A DNA stretch of 11,832 nt from Pseudomonadota bacterium (lineage in GTDB: Bacteria; Pseudomonadota; Alphaproteobacteria; Sphingomonadales; Sphingomonadaceae). Positions 6,345-11,832 of the stretch are shown here, in pieces (the stretch's first letter is position 1; every line of letters starts with the position of its first letter). The position numbers and the translations under genes are program-made. The notes under the pieces were generated by a model. That model made no database searches. It saw only the letters and a list, made by a program, of their open reading frames with translations, and was not told the DNA's origin. Location: NCBI GenBank assembly GCA_023422695.1, contig JAFAGN010000112.1:1-11832 (forward strand). The letters run 5' to 3'.

Positions 6345-7049
6345 TCAACCGCCCAACACCTGCTCCACCCATTCCGGCACCAGCCGCGTCGCAGGGCCGT
6401 GCCGCGCCTCGGCGAACCAGTAGCTCCCCTGGCTCGGCTCCATGTTCAGCTCCAGCGTCAGCGCCCCCGACTGGCGCGCCTCGCGGACGAATCCCGCCGC
6501 CGGATAGACCGCGCCCGACGTGCCGATCGACACGAACAGGTCGGCGCGGTTCAGCGATCGGTAAATCTCGTCCATCCGGTACGGCATCTCGCCGAACCAC
6601 ACGATGTCGGGGCGCAGCGTCCCCGCCGCGCCGCACGCCGGGCAGGCGGGGCGGTCGAGCAGCGAACCCGTCCACCGCGTCCGCGCGTCGCACGCCGTGC
6701 ACCACGCGTTCAAATGCTCGCCGTGCATGTGGATCAGCCGCCGCGCGCCCGCGCGCTCGTGCAGGTCGTCGACATTCTGGGTGACAATGGTCAGCTCGCC
6801 CGGCCATTCGGCATCGAGCCGCGCCAGCGCGCGGTGCGCCGCATTGGGCTCCTTGGTCTGGATCGCGGCGCGCCGCATGTCATAAAATCGCAGCACCAGT
6901 TCGGGGTCGCGCGCGAATGCTTCGGGGGTCGCGACATCCTCGACGCGGTGCTGCTCCCACAATCCGCCGCCGTCGCGAAAGGTGTCGATGCCGCTTTCGG
7001 CGGATACCCCGGCGCCGGTCAGGATGACGATGTTCTGGATGTCCTTCAT
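6345..7049 (-). CDS. cobB: NAD-dependent protein deacylase, sirtuin CobB type
   Basis: Class III sirtuin, an NAD+-dependent lysine deacylase, 234 aa, cytoplasmic. NAD-binding motifs are GAGVSAESGIDTFR (12-25) and TQNVDDLHERAG (90-101). The catalytic base is His109 in HMHGE. A four-cysteine zinc site is formed by Cys117/Cys120 and Cys136/Cys139. Tyr56-x-x-Arg59 (YDMR) is the signature that in E. coli CobB and SIRT5 binds acidic acyl groups, so desuccinylation as well as deacetylation is likely. An AAGGGGG Shine-Dalgarno lies just before the ATG. It is a single-domain protein in a housekeeping context, which argues against an NADase defence role. Its 5' end abuts a REP element 13 nt upstream. 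Confidence 0.95.
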   Translation of the reverse strand: MKDIQNIVILTGAGVSAESGIDTFRDGGGLWEQHRVEDVATPEAFARDPELVLRFYDMRRAAIQTKEPNAAHRALARLDAEWPGELTIVTQNVDDLHERAGARRLIHMHGEHLNAWCTACDARTRWTGSLLDRPACPACGAAGTLRPDIVWFGEMPYRMDEIYRSLNRADLFVSIGTSGAVYPAAGFVREARQSGALTLELNMEPSQGSYWFAEARHGPATRLVPEWVEQVLGG

Positions 7050-7062
7050 CCCCCCTTTCTAT

Positions 7063-7239
7063 CCGTTCGTGCCGAGCGAAGTCGAGACACCCATCGGTTA
7101 GCCGCCCCACGTTCTTCCATTTTCGTCATCCCGGCGCAGGCCGGGATCTCGCCGGTGCGTCTGGAAGCAGGGTTGAGATCCCGGCCTGCGCCGGGATGAC
7201 GGGAGCAGAGCGCGTCTCGACTTCGCGCGACACGAACGG
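7063..7239. repeat. Composite nested REP element in sirtuin/dapB divergent spacer
   Basis: Outer arms at 7063-7087 and 7215-7239 are inverted copies (begin CCGTTCGTG, end GAAGTCGAGAC) with two mismatches. Inner arms at 7124-7150 and 7175-7201 are perfect 27-bp inverted copies; each is itself a hairpin, with core ATCCCGGC-GCAG-GCCGGGAT. The element leaves only 13 nt to the sirtuin start and 31 nt to the dapB start. The inner-arm family recurs in diverged form at 2-24, and the CCGTTCGTG opening recurs at 11761. Confidence 0.85.
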
Positions 7240-7270
7240 CTAAGGGGAGGCGAAGGATAGGGGACGGATC

Positions 7271-7996
7271 ATGACCAGCATCGGAATTATCGGCAGCGAA
7301 GGCCGGATGGGCGTCGCCCTCGCCGCGGCGATCTCCGAAGCGGGACAGCGGCGCTGCGGCATCGACAAGGGGGGCGACGTTGCCCGCCTCGCCGCCGAAG
7401 CCGACGTGCTCGTCGATTTCTCCTCGCCGACCGCGCTCGAAGCCACGCTCGACGCCTGCGTCGCGGCGAAAAAACCGATCGTCATCGGCACCACCGGGCT
7501 GGAGGAACGCCATCATTATCTGATCGACGATGCGGCCGCCGACATCGCGGTGCTCCAGACCGGCAACACCTCGCTCGGTGTGACCCTGCTTGCGCATCTG
7601 GTGCGCGAGGCGGCGGCGCGGCTCGATCCCGAATATGATATCGAAATCGTCGAAATGCACCACCGGATGAAGGTCGACGCGCCCAGCGGCACCGCGCTGC
7701 TGCTGGGTCAGGCCGCCGCCGACGGGCGCGGCATCAATCTCGCGACCTGCTCCGAACGCGGCCGCGACGGCGTCACCGGCGCGCGCGGCCATGGCAAGAT
7801 CGGCTTTGCAAGCCTGCGCGGCGGCACCGTCGCGGGCGACCATGACGTGATCTTTGCCGGGCCGGAAGAAATGCTCACCCTGTCGCACCGCGCCGAAAAC
7901 CGCATGATCTTCGCGCGCGGCGCGGTGAAGGCAGCGCTGTGGCTGACCGGGCAGAAACCGGGGCGCTACACGATGCCGCAGGTGCTGGGGCTTTAG
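7271..7996 (+). CDS. dapB: 4-hydroxy-tetrahydrodipicolinate reductase
   Basis: DapB reduces 4-hydroxy-tetrahydrodipicolinate with NAD(P)H in the diaminopimelate/lysine pathway, supplying peptidoglycan and lysine; cytoplasmic, 241 aa (E. coli 273). The Rossmann dinucleotide motif is IGIIGSEGRMG (4-14), followed by DVLVDFSSP (45-53) and IGTTGL (72-77). The family signature EMHHRMKVDAPSGTA (128-142) carries catalytic His130 and Lys134, matching E. coli H159/K163. The C-terminal GRYTMPQVLGL is typical. AGGGGA, 6 nt before the ATG, is a good Shine-Dalgarno. Any promoter must lie in or overlap the REP element just upstream. Confidence 0.97.
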   Translation: MTSIGIIGSEGRMGVALAAAISEAGQRRCGIDKGGDVARLAAEADVLVDFSSPTALEATLDACVAAKKPIVIGTTGLEERHHYLIDDAAADIAVLQTGNTSLGVTLLAHLVREAAARLDPEYDIEIVEMHHRMKVDAPSGTALLLGQAAADGRGINLATCSERGRDGVTGARGHGKIGFASLRGGTVAGDHDVIFAGPEEMLTLSHRAENRMIFARGAVKAALWLTGQKPGRYTMPQVLGL

Positions 7997-8005
7997 CGTT
8001 CGGGA

Positions 8006-8042
8006 CGCGTTGTGGCGGACCGACCCGGCCCGCCACAGCGCG
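8006..8042. terminator. Bidirectional hairpin between convergent dapB and orphan gene
   Basis: A stem of 13 bp (one G-T pair) forms between 8006-8018 (CGCGTTGTGGCGG) and 8030-8042 (CCGCCACAGCGCG), with an 11-nt loop, starting 10 nt after the dapB stop and ending 14 nt from the end of the minus-strand gene. Neither side has a T-run, so it may be a 3'-end block or a factor-dependent terminator rather than a classic intrinsic one. Confidence 0.55.
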
Positions 8043-8056
8043 ACGCGCTTATCCGA

Positions 8057-8500
8057 CTATTTGAACTTCAGTTCGCGCAGCAGAAAGCTGCCGAGCACCG
8101 TGCGAAACTTTGCGCGGTCGCCCGATTCGGCGATCATCTGCGTGTCGGTGCGCTTCATAAAGTCGCGATAGGCCTGATCGCGCTTTTCATCTTCCGCCGC
8201 GTCGGGAAAGCTCGGGAACGTGACCGACAGATACAGGTCGGGCTCGCCCGGCCGCGAATTGACATTGTTGAACACCGCATAGCTGACGACCCAGCCTTTC
8301 GATTTGGCAAATTCCTGCGCCTTGCGCCATTCGTTCGCCAGATAGTTGGCATATTGCATGCCGCCGCCGTCGGCGACGTCGATCATCGCGACTTCGGTAT
8401 AATTGCCCGGGGCAAACGGATAATTTTGCGCCGAACCGGGTGCGGCAATCGCGCACGACATCGCGACGGCCAAGGCGGCCGTTTTCAACATATTGGACAT
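8057..8500 (-). CDS. Small secreted protein of unknown function
   Basis: Not recognised. 147 aa with a clear Sec signal peptide (MSNMLKTAALAVAMSCAIAA, then PGSAQ) giving a mature protein of about 122 residues starting near QNYPFAPGNY. The start at 8500 is fixed by GGAGGA 7 nt upstream and by the signal peptide; the longer ORF to 8575 is rejected. The mature part is charged and aromatic, without cysteines, and alternates strand-like (YTEVAMIDV, WVVSYAVFNNV, PDLYLSVTFPSF) with helix-like segments (YANYLANEWRKAQEFAKSKG, AAEDEKRDQAYRDFMKRT). That order suggests a ferredoxin-like dimeric alpha/beta barrel, but this is only inference from the pattern. It is monocistronic, on the opposite strand to dapB and nth. 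Confidence 0.85.
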   Translation of the reverse strand: MSNMLKTAALAVAMSCAIAAPGSAQNYPFAPGNYTEVAMIDVADGGGMQYANYLANEWRKAQEFAKSKGWVVSYAVFNNVNSRPGEPDLYLSVTFPSFPDAAEDEKRDQAYRDFMKRTDTQMIAESGDRAKFRTVLGSFLLRELKFK

Positions 8501-8505
8501 TGTCT

Positions 8506-8531
8506 GGTCCTCCAACGCCGGAACGAGGACC
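8506..8531 (-). promoter_or_regulatory. Shine-Dalgarno-sequestering hairpin candidate
   Basis: On the minus strand GGTCCTC and GAGGACC form a perfect 7-bp stem with a 12-nt loop. The 3' arm contains most of the GGAGGA ribosome-binding site of the secreted protein gene that starts at 8500. If it folds, it would mask translation initiation. Confidence 0.4.
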
Positions 8532-8724
8532 CCCCTGGCCCTCTTGTCCGGTCCCCGGTGTCGACGCCCCGCCAACGCCTGTCGCAGCGCGACTCGGCAT
8601 CGGGTGCGCGAAGGCTGCGCCTCATGATCTCGCGAGTCAAATATGCCAGCTTGGATATGCGGCGTCGCTCGCGCTAGGGCGGGGCAGGGGCCGCGTCACT
8701 GCGCGGTGGTTTGGGATCGACCGG

Positions 8725-9381
8725 ATGAAACGCGCCGACATTTTCGAATTTTACCGCCGTCTGGCCGAACTCAACCCGGCGCCCGAGACCGAGCTGGCCT
8801 ATGGCAACACCTACCAGTTGCTCGTCGCAGTCGTGCTGTCGGCGCAGGCGACCGACGTCGGGGTGAACAAGGCGACGCGGCGTCTGTTCGCCGAGGTGAC
8901 GACGCCGCAGGCGATGATCGACCTGGGCGAGGCCGGACTGAAAGAGCATATCAAGACGATCGGGCTGTTCAACGGCAAGGCGAAGAATGTCATCGCGCTG
9001 TCCGAAATCCTCGTCCGCGATTTTGGCGGCGAGGTTCCTGCCGACCGCGACGTGCTGACCGGGCTGCCTGGGGTCGGGCGCAAGACCGCCAATGTCGTGA
9101 TGAACTGCGCGTTCGGCGCCGAAACCTTTGCGGTCGACACCCATATCTTCCGCGTCGGCAACCGCACCGGGCTCGCTTCCGGCAAGACCGTGCTCGCGGT
9201 CGAAAAGGCGCTGGACAAAGGCACCCCTGCGCCGTTCCGCGTCGGCGCGCACCACTGGCTGATCCTGCATGGCCGCTACATCTGCAAGGCGCGGACGCCC
9301 GAATGCTGGCGCTGCCCGGTCGCCGATCTGTGCCGGTTCAAACCGAAGACGCCGCCGCCAAAGGGCTGGCAAGCCAGCTGA
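8725..9381 (+). CDS. nth: Endonuclease III
   Basis: DNA glycosylase/AP lyase of base-excision repair that removes oxidised pyrimidines; 218 aa (E. coli 211). The helix-hairpin-helix LTGLPGVGRKTANVV holds catalytic Lys120, and VDTHIFR holds Asp138. The [4Fe-4S] cluster ligands are Cys187, Cys194, Cys197 and Cys203 (C-x6-C-x2-C-x5-C). With the start at 8725 all six residues carry the same numbers as in E. coli Nth, which strongly supports that ATG over the open frame that continues upstream to 8440. The Shine-Dalgarno is weak (GGGA). The 8501-8724 spacer holds an AT-rich patch (8638-8660) that could be its promoter, and a near-palindrome at 8625-8639. Confidence 0.97.
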   Translation: MKRADIFEFYRRLAELNPAPETELAYGNTYQLLVAVVLSAQATDVGVNKATRRLFAEVTTPQAMIDLGEAGLKEHIKTIGLFNGKAKNVIALSEILVRDFGGEVPADRDVLTGLPGVGRKTANVVMNCAFGAETFAVDTHIFRVGNRTGLASGKTVLAVEKALDKGTPAPFRVGAHHWLILHGRYICKARTPECWRCPVADLCRFKPKTPPPKGWQAS

Positions 9382-9432
9382 CCGGTGTCCCGCGATGCGG
9401 CGACCACCGGGTTTGCCGCGTCGCAGGCGCGC

Positions 9433-9461
9433 TTGTCAAAGCTACCGCGCCTGCCTATTCC
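9433..9461 (+). promoter_or_regulatory. Possible sigma70-type promoter for the TonB-like gene
   Basis: TTGTCA (5 of 6 to the -35 consensus) is followed after exactly 17 nt by TATTCC (3 of 6 to the -10). It sits in the non-coding-looking stretch between nth and the TonB-like gene. The -10 is weak, so this is a candidate only. Confidence 0.25.
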
Positions 9462-9510
9462 CGCAGCGACGCCTCGCAAATTTCCTCGATCGGCGTCCGG
9501 CCACCAAAGA

Positions 9511-10281
9511 TTGCTTCCGCTGCGCTCTGTTCCAGCCACTCCCTATGTCGCAGAGCTCCGGATCGGGGCTGGGCGGCGTGCGCTTGCCATCGGGCTAGCG
9601 CTGTTCATTCCGGCGCTACTGCTGGTCATGCTGATGACCTTTGGCGCCGAAAAGCCGCCGCGGTTCAAGGACGAATATGTCAGCGTGGTCAGCATCGATG
9701 CCGCCCCCGCCGCCGACGCGAGCGCCGAACCCGAACGCCGTGAAAGCCGGCAAGCGGAAAGCGAACCCCTACCCGACCCGCCCGAGCCCGCCGAACCGGT
9801 GCCGCCGAAAGCCGTCGAACCTGCTGCGGAGGCGGCGCCGCCCACGCCGCCGCCCCCGCCCTTGCCGCAGCCGACGGTGCCGCGGATCGGGGCGCGTCCG
9901 CCGGGTGGGCAAGTGTATGGCCCGCCCAACACCGGCGGCGCTTCGTCCTCGGCCCGCGACAGCGAACGCGTCGGGACGGCGCCCAATGGCGAGCCGCTCT
10001 ATGCCGCCGCCTGGTACCGCGAACCCAGCGATGGCGAACTGCGCGGCTATCTGTCCACCGCCGATGGCCCCGGTTGGGGACTGATCGCTTGCCGCACCGC
10101 CCCCGATTACCGGGTCGAGGATTGCGTCGGCCTCGACGAATATCCGAACGGGTCGCAGATCATGCGCGCCGTGCTCGCCGCGGCGTGGCAGTTCCGGGTG
10201 CGCCCGCCGCGGCTCGGCGGAAAGTCGATGGTCGGTGCGTGGGTCCGGATCCGCATCGATTACGGCACGCGGCGGCGCTAG
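9511..10281 (+). CDS. TonB-like energy-transducer protein, start uncertain
   Basis: Predicted inner-membrane protein with TonB architecture. In order: a basic cluster (GAGRR), one hydrophobic helix (ALAIGLALFIPALLLVMLMTF), a Pro/Glu/Ala-rich periplasmic spacer (about 9720-9900), and a C-terminal domain ending with AAWQFRVRPPRLGG and WVRIRIDYG, which mirrors the TonB pattern of a helix, W-x-[FY] and a last strand. Two cysteines lie in the C-terminal domain. No exbB/exbD is adjacent, so TonB function is inferred. The start is unclear: in-frame options are GTG 9385 or TTG 9511, while the only nearby ATG (9545) is one base out of frame. Codon use becomes typical only from about 9544, so the 9385-9510 extension is probably not translated. 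Confidence 0.75.
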   Translation: MLPLRSVPATPYVAELRIGAGRRALAIGLALFIPALLLVMLMTFGAEKPPRFKDEYVSVVSIDAAPAADASAEPERRESRQAESEPLPDPPEPAEPVPPKAVEPAAEAAPPTPPPPPLPQPTVPRIGARPPGGQVYGPPNTGGASSSARDSERVGTAPNGEPLYAAAWYREPSDGELRGYLSTADGPGWGLIACRTAPDYRVEDCVGLDEYPNGSQIMRAVLAAAWQFRVRPPRLGGKSMVGAWVRIRIDYGTRRR

Positions 10282-10330
10282 GGCCAGAACCCTAACGGTC
10301 TTCGCCGGTTGCGGTTTTGGCGATTGATGC

Positions 10331-10358
10331 TTGCTGTCTGCCGATGACCCGCCATAGT
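10331..10358 (+). promoter_or_regulatory. Weak promoter candidate for the M20 peptidase gene
   Basis: TTGCTG and CATAGT are spaced by 16 nt. The match to sigma70 consensus is modest (3 and 4 of 6). If used, transcription would begin within a few bases of the ATG at 10367, which also has no Shine-Dalgarno, so a leaderless message is conceivable. Confidence 0.2.
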
Positions 10359-10366
10359 CGGTTTCC

Positions 10367-11740
10367 ATGCGCAACCTTACCGCCCCGCTCGCCCTCGCCG
10401 CCGCCATGCTCGCCGCCGCGCCCGTCCACGCCAAACCCGCCGACGCCGACGCCGCGAAGCAGATATTGAAGGACAGCATCGCGATCCCGACCGTCGATGG
10501 CCGCGGCAAGGTGCCCGAACTCGCCGCTTATTATGCCGGGGTGCTGAAAGCGGCGGGCTATGCCGATGCCGACATCGAAATCACGCCGATCGGCGACACC
10601 GCGACCTTTGCGGCGACGCTGCACGGCACGACCAGGAAAAAGCCGATCGTGCTGCTCGGCCATATGGACGTGGTCGAGGCCGATCCCAAGGACTGGACGC
10701 GCGACCCGTTCGTGCCGGTCGAGGAAAATGGTTATATTTTCGGGCGCGGGTCAGAGGACAACAAGTTCGACGTGTCGATGATGGTCGCGACGATGGCGCA
10801 GCTGAAAAAGGATGGCTTTAAACCCGCGCGCTCGATCATCCTGCTGCTGTCGGGCGACGAGGAAACGTCGATGACGACGACGCGCGCGCTGGCCGCCAAA
10901 TATAAGAACGCCGAATTTGCGCTGAACGGCGACGGCGGCGGCGGCACGATCGGCGAGGATGGCAAGCCGCAATATTATGGTCTGCAGGCGGGCGAGAAAA
11001 CCTATGCCGATTTCACGCTCGAAGTCACCAACCCCGGCGGCCACAGCTCGCGCCCGTCGCCGGTCAATGCGATCGTCCAGCTCGCCGCGGCGCTCGAAAA
11101 GGTCGGCGCGTATAAATTCGCCGCGCAGCAGAACGAGCTGACCAAGATCGGTATGCCAATCGTCGCCGATCAGGTTGGCGGCAATATGGGCGCGGCGCTG
11201 AAAGCCTTTGCCGCCGATCCCGAAAATGCCGACGCGATCGCCAAGATCCGCGCCGACCCCGAATATGTCGGCCAGATCGGCACCACCTGCGTCCCGACGC
11301 TGGTCAAGGGTGGTCATGCCGAAAACGCGCTGCCGCAGCGCGCAACCGCGAACATCAATTGCCGCATCTTTCCCGGCGTGCCGGTCGAAAGCGTGCGCGC
11401 CGAGCTGGAACGTGTGATTGCCGACCCCGCGGTCAAGGTGAACCCCGATCCCGACGCCAGCGCGAGCGACGCCTCGCCGCTGCGCCCCGACGTCATGGCG
11501 GCGGTGAAAAAGGCGGTCCACGCCCGCGCGCCCGGCCTGCCGATCATTCCGTCGATGAGTGCGGGGGCGACCGACAGCTATCATTTCCGCATCGCCGGGG
11601 TGCCGAGCTACGGCGTTGCGGGGCTGTTCAGCAAGGCGAGCGACAGCTTCGCGCACGGCCTCAACGAACGCGTCCCCGTCGCCGCGATTGCGCCCGCGCT
11701 GGCGCATTGGGACAGCTTGCTCAAGGATTTGTCGAAATAA
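10367..11740 (+). CDS. Secreted M20/M25/M40-family metallopeptidase
   Basis: Dinuclear zinc exopeptidase or amidohydrolase of the M20 family, 457 aa, predicted periplasmic. The signal peptide (MRNLTAPLALAAAMLAAAPVHA) should be cut after Ala22. Metal and catalytic residues are visible in order: His99 and Asp101 in LLGHMDVVEAD, the bridging Asp131 in GRGSEDNK, Glu165/Glu166 in SGDEET (general base and ligand), Asp188 in NGDGGGG, and His430 in AHGLNERV near the C-terminus. The dimerisation (lid) domain lies in about 205-330 and starts with NPGGHSSRPSPVNAI. The set is complete, so the enzyme should be active; substrate (dipeptide, N-acyl amino acid or other) cannot be read from sequence. It starts 85 nt after the TonB-like gene, in the same direction, and ends just before two repeats. 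Confidence 0.93.
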   Translation: MRNLTAPLALAAAMLAAAPVHAKPADADAAKQILKDSIAIPTVDGRGKVPELAAYYAGVLKAAGYADADIEITPIGDTATFAATLHGTTRKKPIVLLGHMDVVEADPKDWTRDPFVPVEENGYIFGRGSEDNKFDVSMMVATMAQLKKDGFKPARSIILLLSGDEETSMTTTRALAAKYKNAEFALNGDGGGGTIGEDGKPQYYGLQAGEKTYADFTLEVTNPGGHSSRPSPVNAIVQLAAALEKVGAYKFAAQQNELTKIGMPIVADQVGGNMGAALKAFAADPENADAIAKIRADPEYVGQIGTTCVPTLVKGGHAENALPQRATANINCRIFPGVPVESVRAELERVIADPAVKVNPDPDASASDASPLRPDVMAAVKKAVHARAPGLPIIPSMSAGATDSYHFRIAGVPSYGVAGLFSKASDSFAHGLNERVPVAAIAPALAHWDSLLKDLSK

Positions 11741-11760
11741 TCCAGGCGCGACCGTCAAAT

Positions 11761-11781
11761 CCGTTCGTGCTGAGCTTGTCG
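11761..11781 (+). repeat. Partial sphingomonad-type REP copy
   Basis: The 21-base copy opens CCGTTCGTG and continues CTGAGCTTGTCG. It matches the right middle arm of the palindrome at 6253-6277 (inverted) except at one position, and stops before the usual AAG. No partner arm follows; GTTATAG comes directly after it. Confidence 0.65.
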
Positions 11782-11802
11782 TTATAGCGTTGCATCTAAC
11801 AG

Positions 11803-11832
11803 CCCGTCATTGCGAGCGAAGCGAAGCAATCC
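11803..11832 (+). repeat. Dispersed repeat of the CATTGCGAGCGAAGCGAAGCAA type, cut by window end
   Basis: The stretch contains GTCATTGCGAGCGAAGCGAA followed by GCAATCC and runs off the window. TTGC and GCAA at its two ends make it an imperfect hairpin. I recognise this as a widespread intergenic repeat in alphaproteobacteria, on memory and not on a search. Confidence 0.6.

Noticed and set aside
6345..7049. Sirtuin as part of an anti-phage system (Sir2 NADase)
   Set aside because: It is a short single-domain protein with the zinc site, catalytic His and YxxR of CobB deacylases, and neighbours are housekeeping genes with no effector or sensor partner.
8624..8677. 17-codon reading frame upstream of nth
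   Set aside because: No Shine-Dalgarno, very short, Arg/Ser-rich, and it ends in the nth leader; nothing supports translation.
1..11832. Mobile element, prophage, CRISPR, tRNA or biosynthetic cluster
   Set aside because: No transposase, integrase, regularly spaced repeats, cloverleaf or cluster enzymes were found on reading both strands; the only repeats are non-coding palindromic elements.

Overview
The window looks like an ordinary chromosomal stretch of a GC-rich alphaproteobacterium, most probably Sphingomonadaceae (Sphingopyxis-like). The reasons are the codon use, the gene families (S41 lipoprotein, Ppx-RlmE pair, sirtuin/dapB/nth neighbourhood, secreted M20 peptidase) and dispersed palindromic repeats of a kind I recall as common in sphingomonad genomes. 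No insertion sequence, phage gene, tRNA, rRNA or CRISPR array is visible. I found no undescribed multi-gene system. Lineage is inferred from recognition, not from a search.

Layout, left to right. 1-3611, minus strand: a REP-type hairpin, an S41 peptidase lipoprotein (32-1492), then rlmE (1608-2372), which overlaps its upstream partner, a short Ppx/GppA phosphatase (2369-3472), by ATGA. 3590-4231: a terminator, a small secreted glycine-zipper protein (3662-4069, minus) and a divergent intergenic region with an 8-bp inverted repeat. 4232-5560: a phytase-like secreted protein (plus) converging on rpmB (minus); the rpmB terminator hairpin contains the neighbour's stop codon. 5700-7049: tadA (plus) and a CobB-type sirtuin (minus) converge on a nested palindrome of about 157 bp. 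7050-7270: the divergent sirtuin/dapB spacer is almost filled by a composite REP element. 7271-9381: dapB (plus), a small secreted orphan on minus (8057-8500), and nth (plus). 9382-10281: a TonB-like transducer with an unclear start. 10367-11740: a secreted M20 metallopeptidase, followed by two repeat fragments at the window end.

Most genes are housekeeping: translation and RNA modification (rpmB, tadA, rlmE), lysine/peptidoglycan precursor synthesis (dapB), base-excision repair (nth), polyphosphate/(p)ppGpp metabolism (ppx) and protein deacylation (sirtuin). A second set is envelope-directed: the S41 lipoprotein, glycine-zipper protein, phytase-like protein, orphan secreted protein, TonB-like protein and M20 peptidase. 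Apart from ppx-rlmE there is little operon structure; genes alternate in strand and are separated by hairpins or repeats.

No intergenic gap exceeds 300 bases. The longest (7050-7270, 8501-8724, 6156-6344, 3473-3661 and 4070-4231) are covered in the feature entries or findings.
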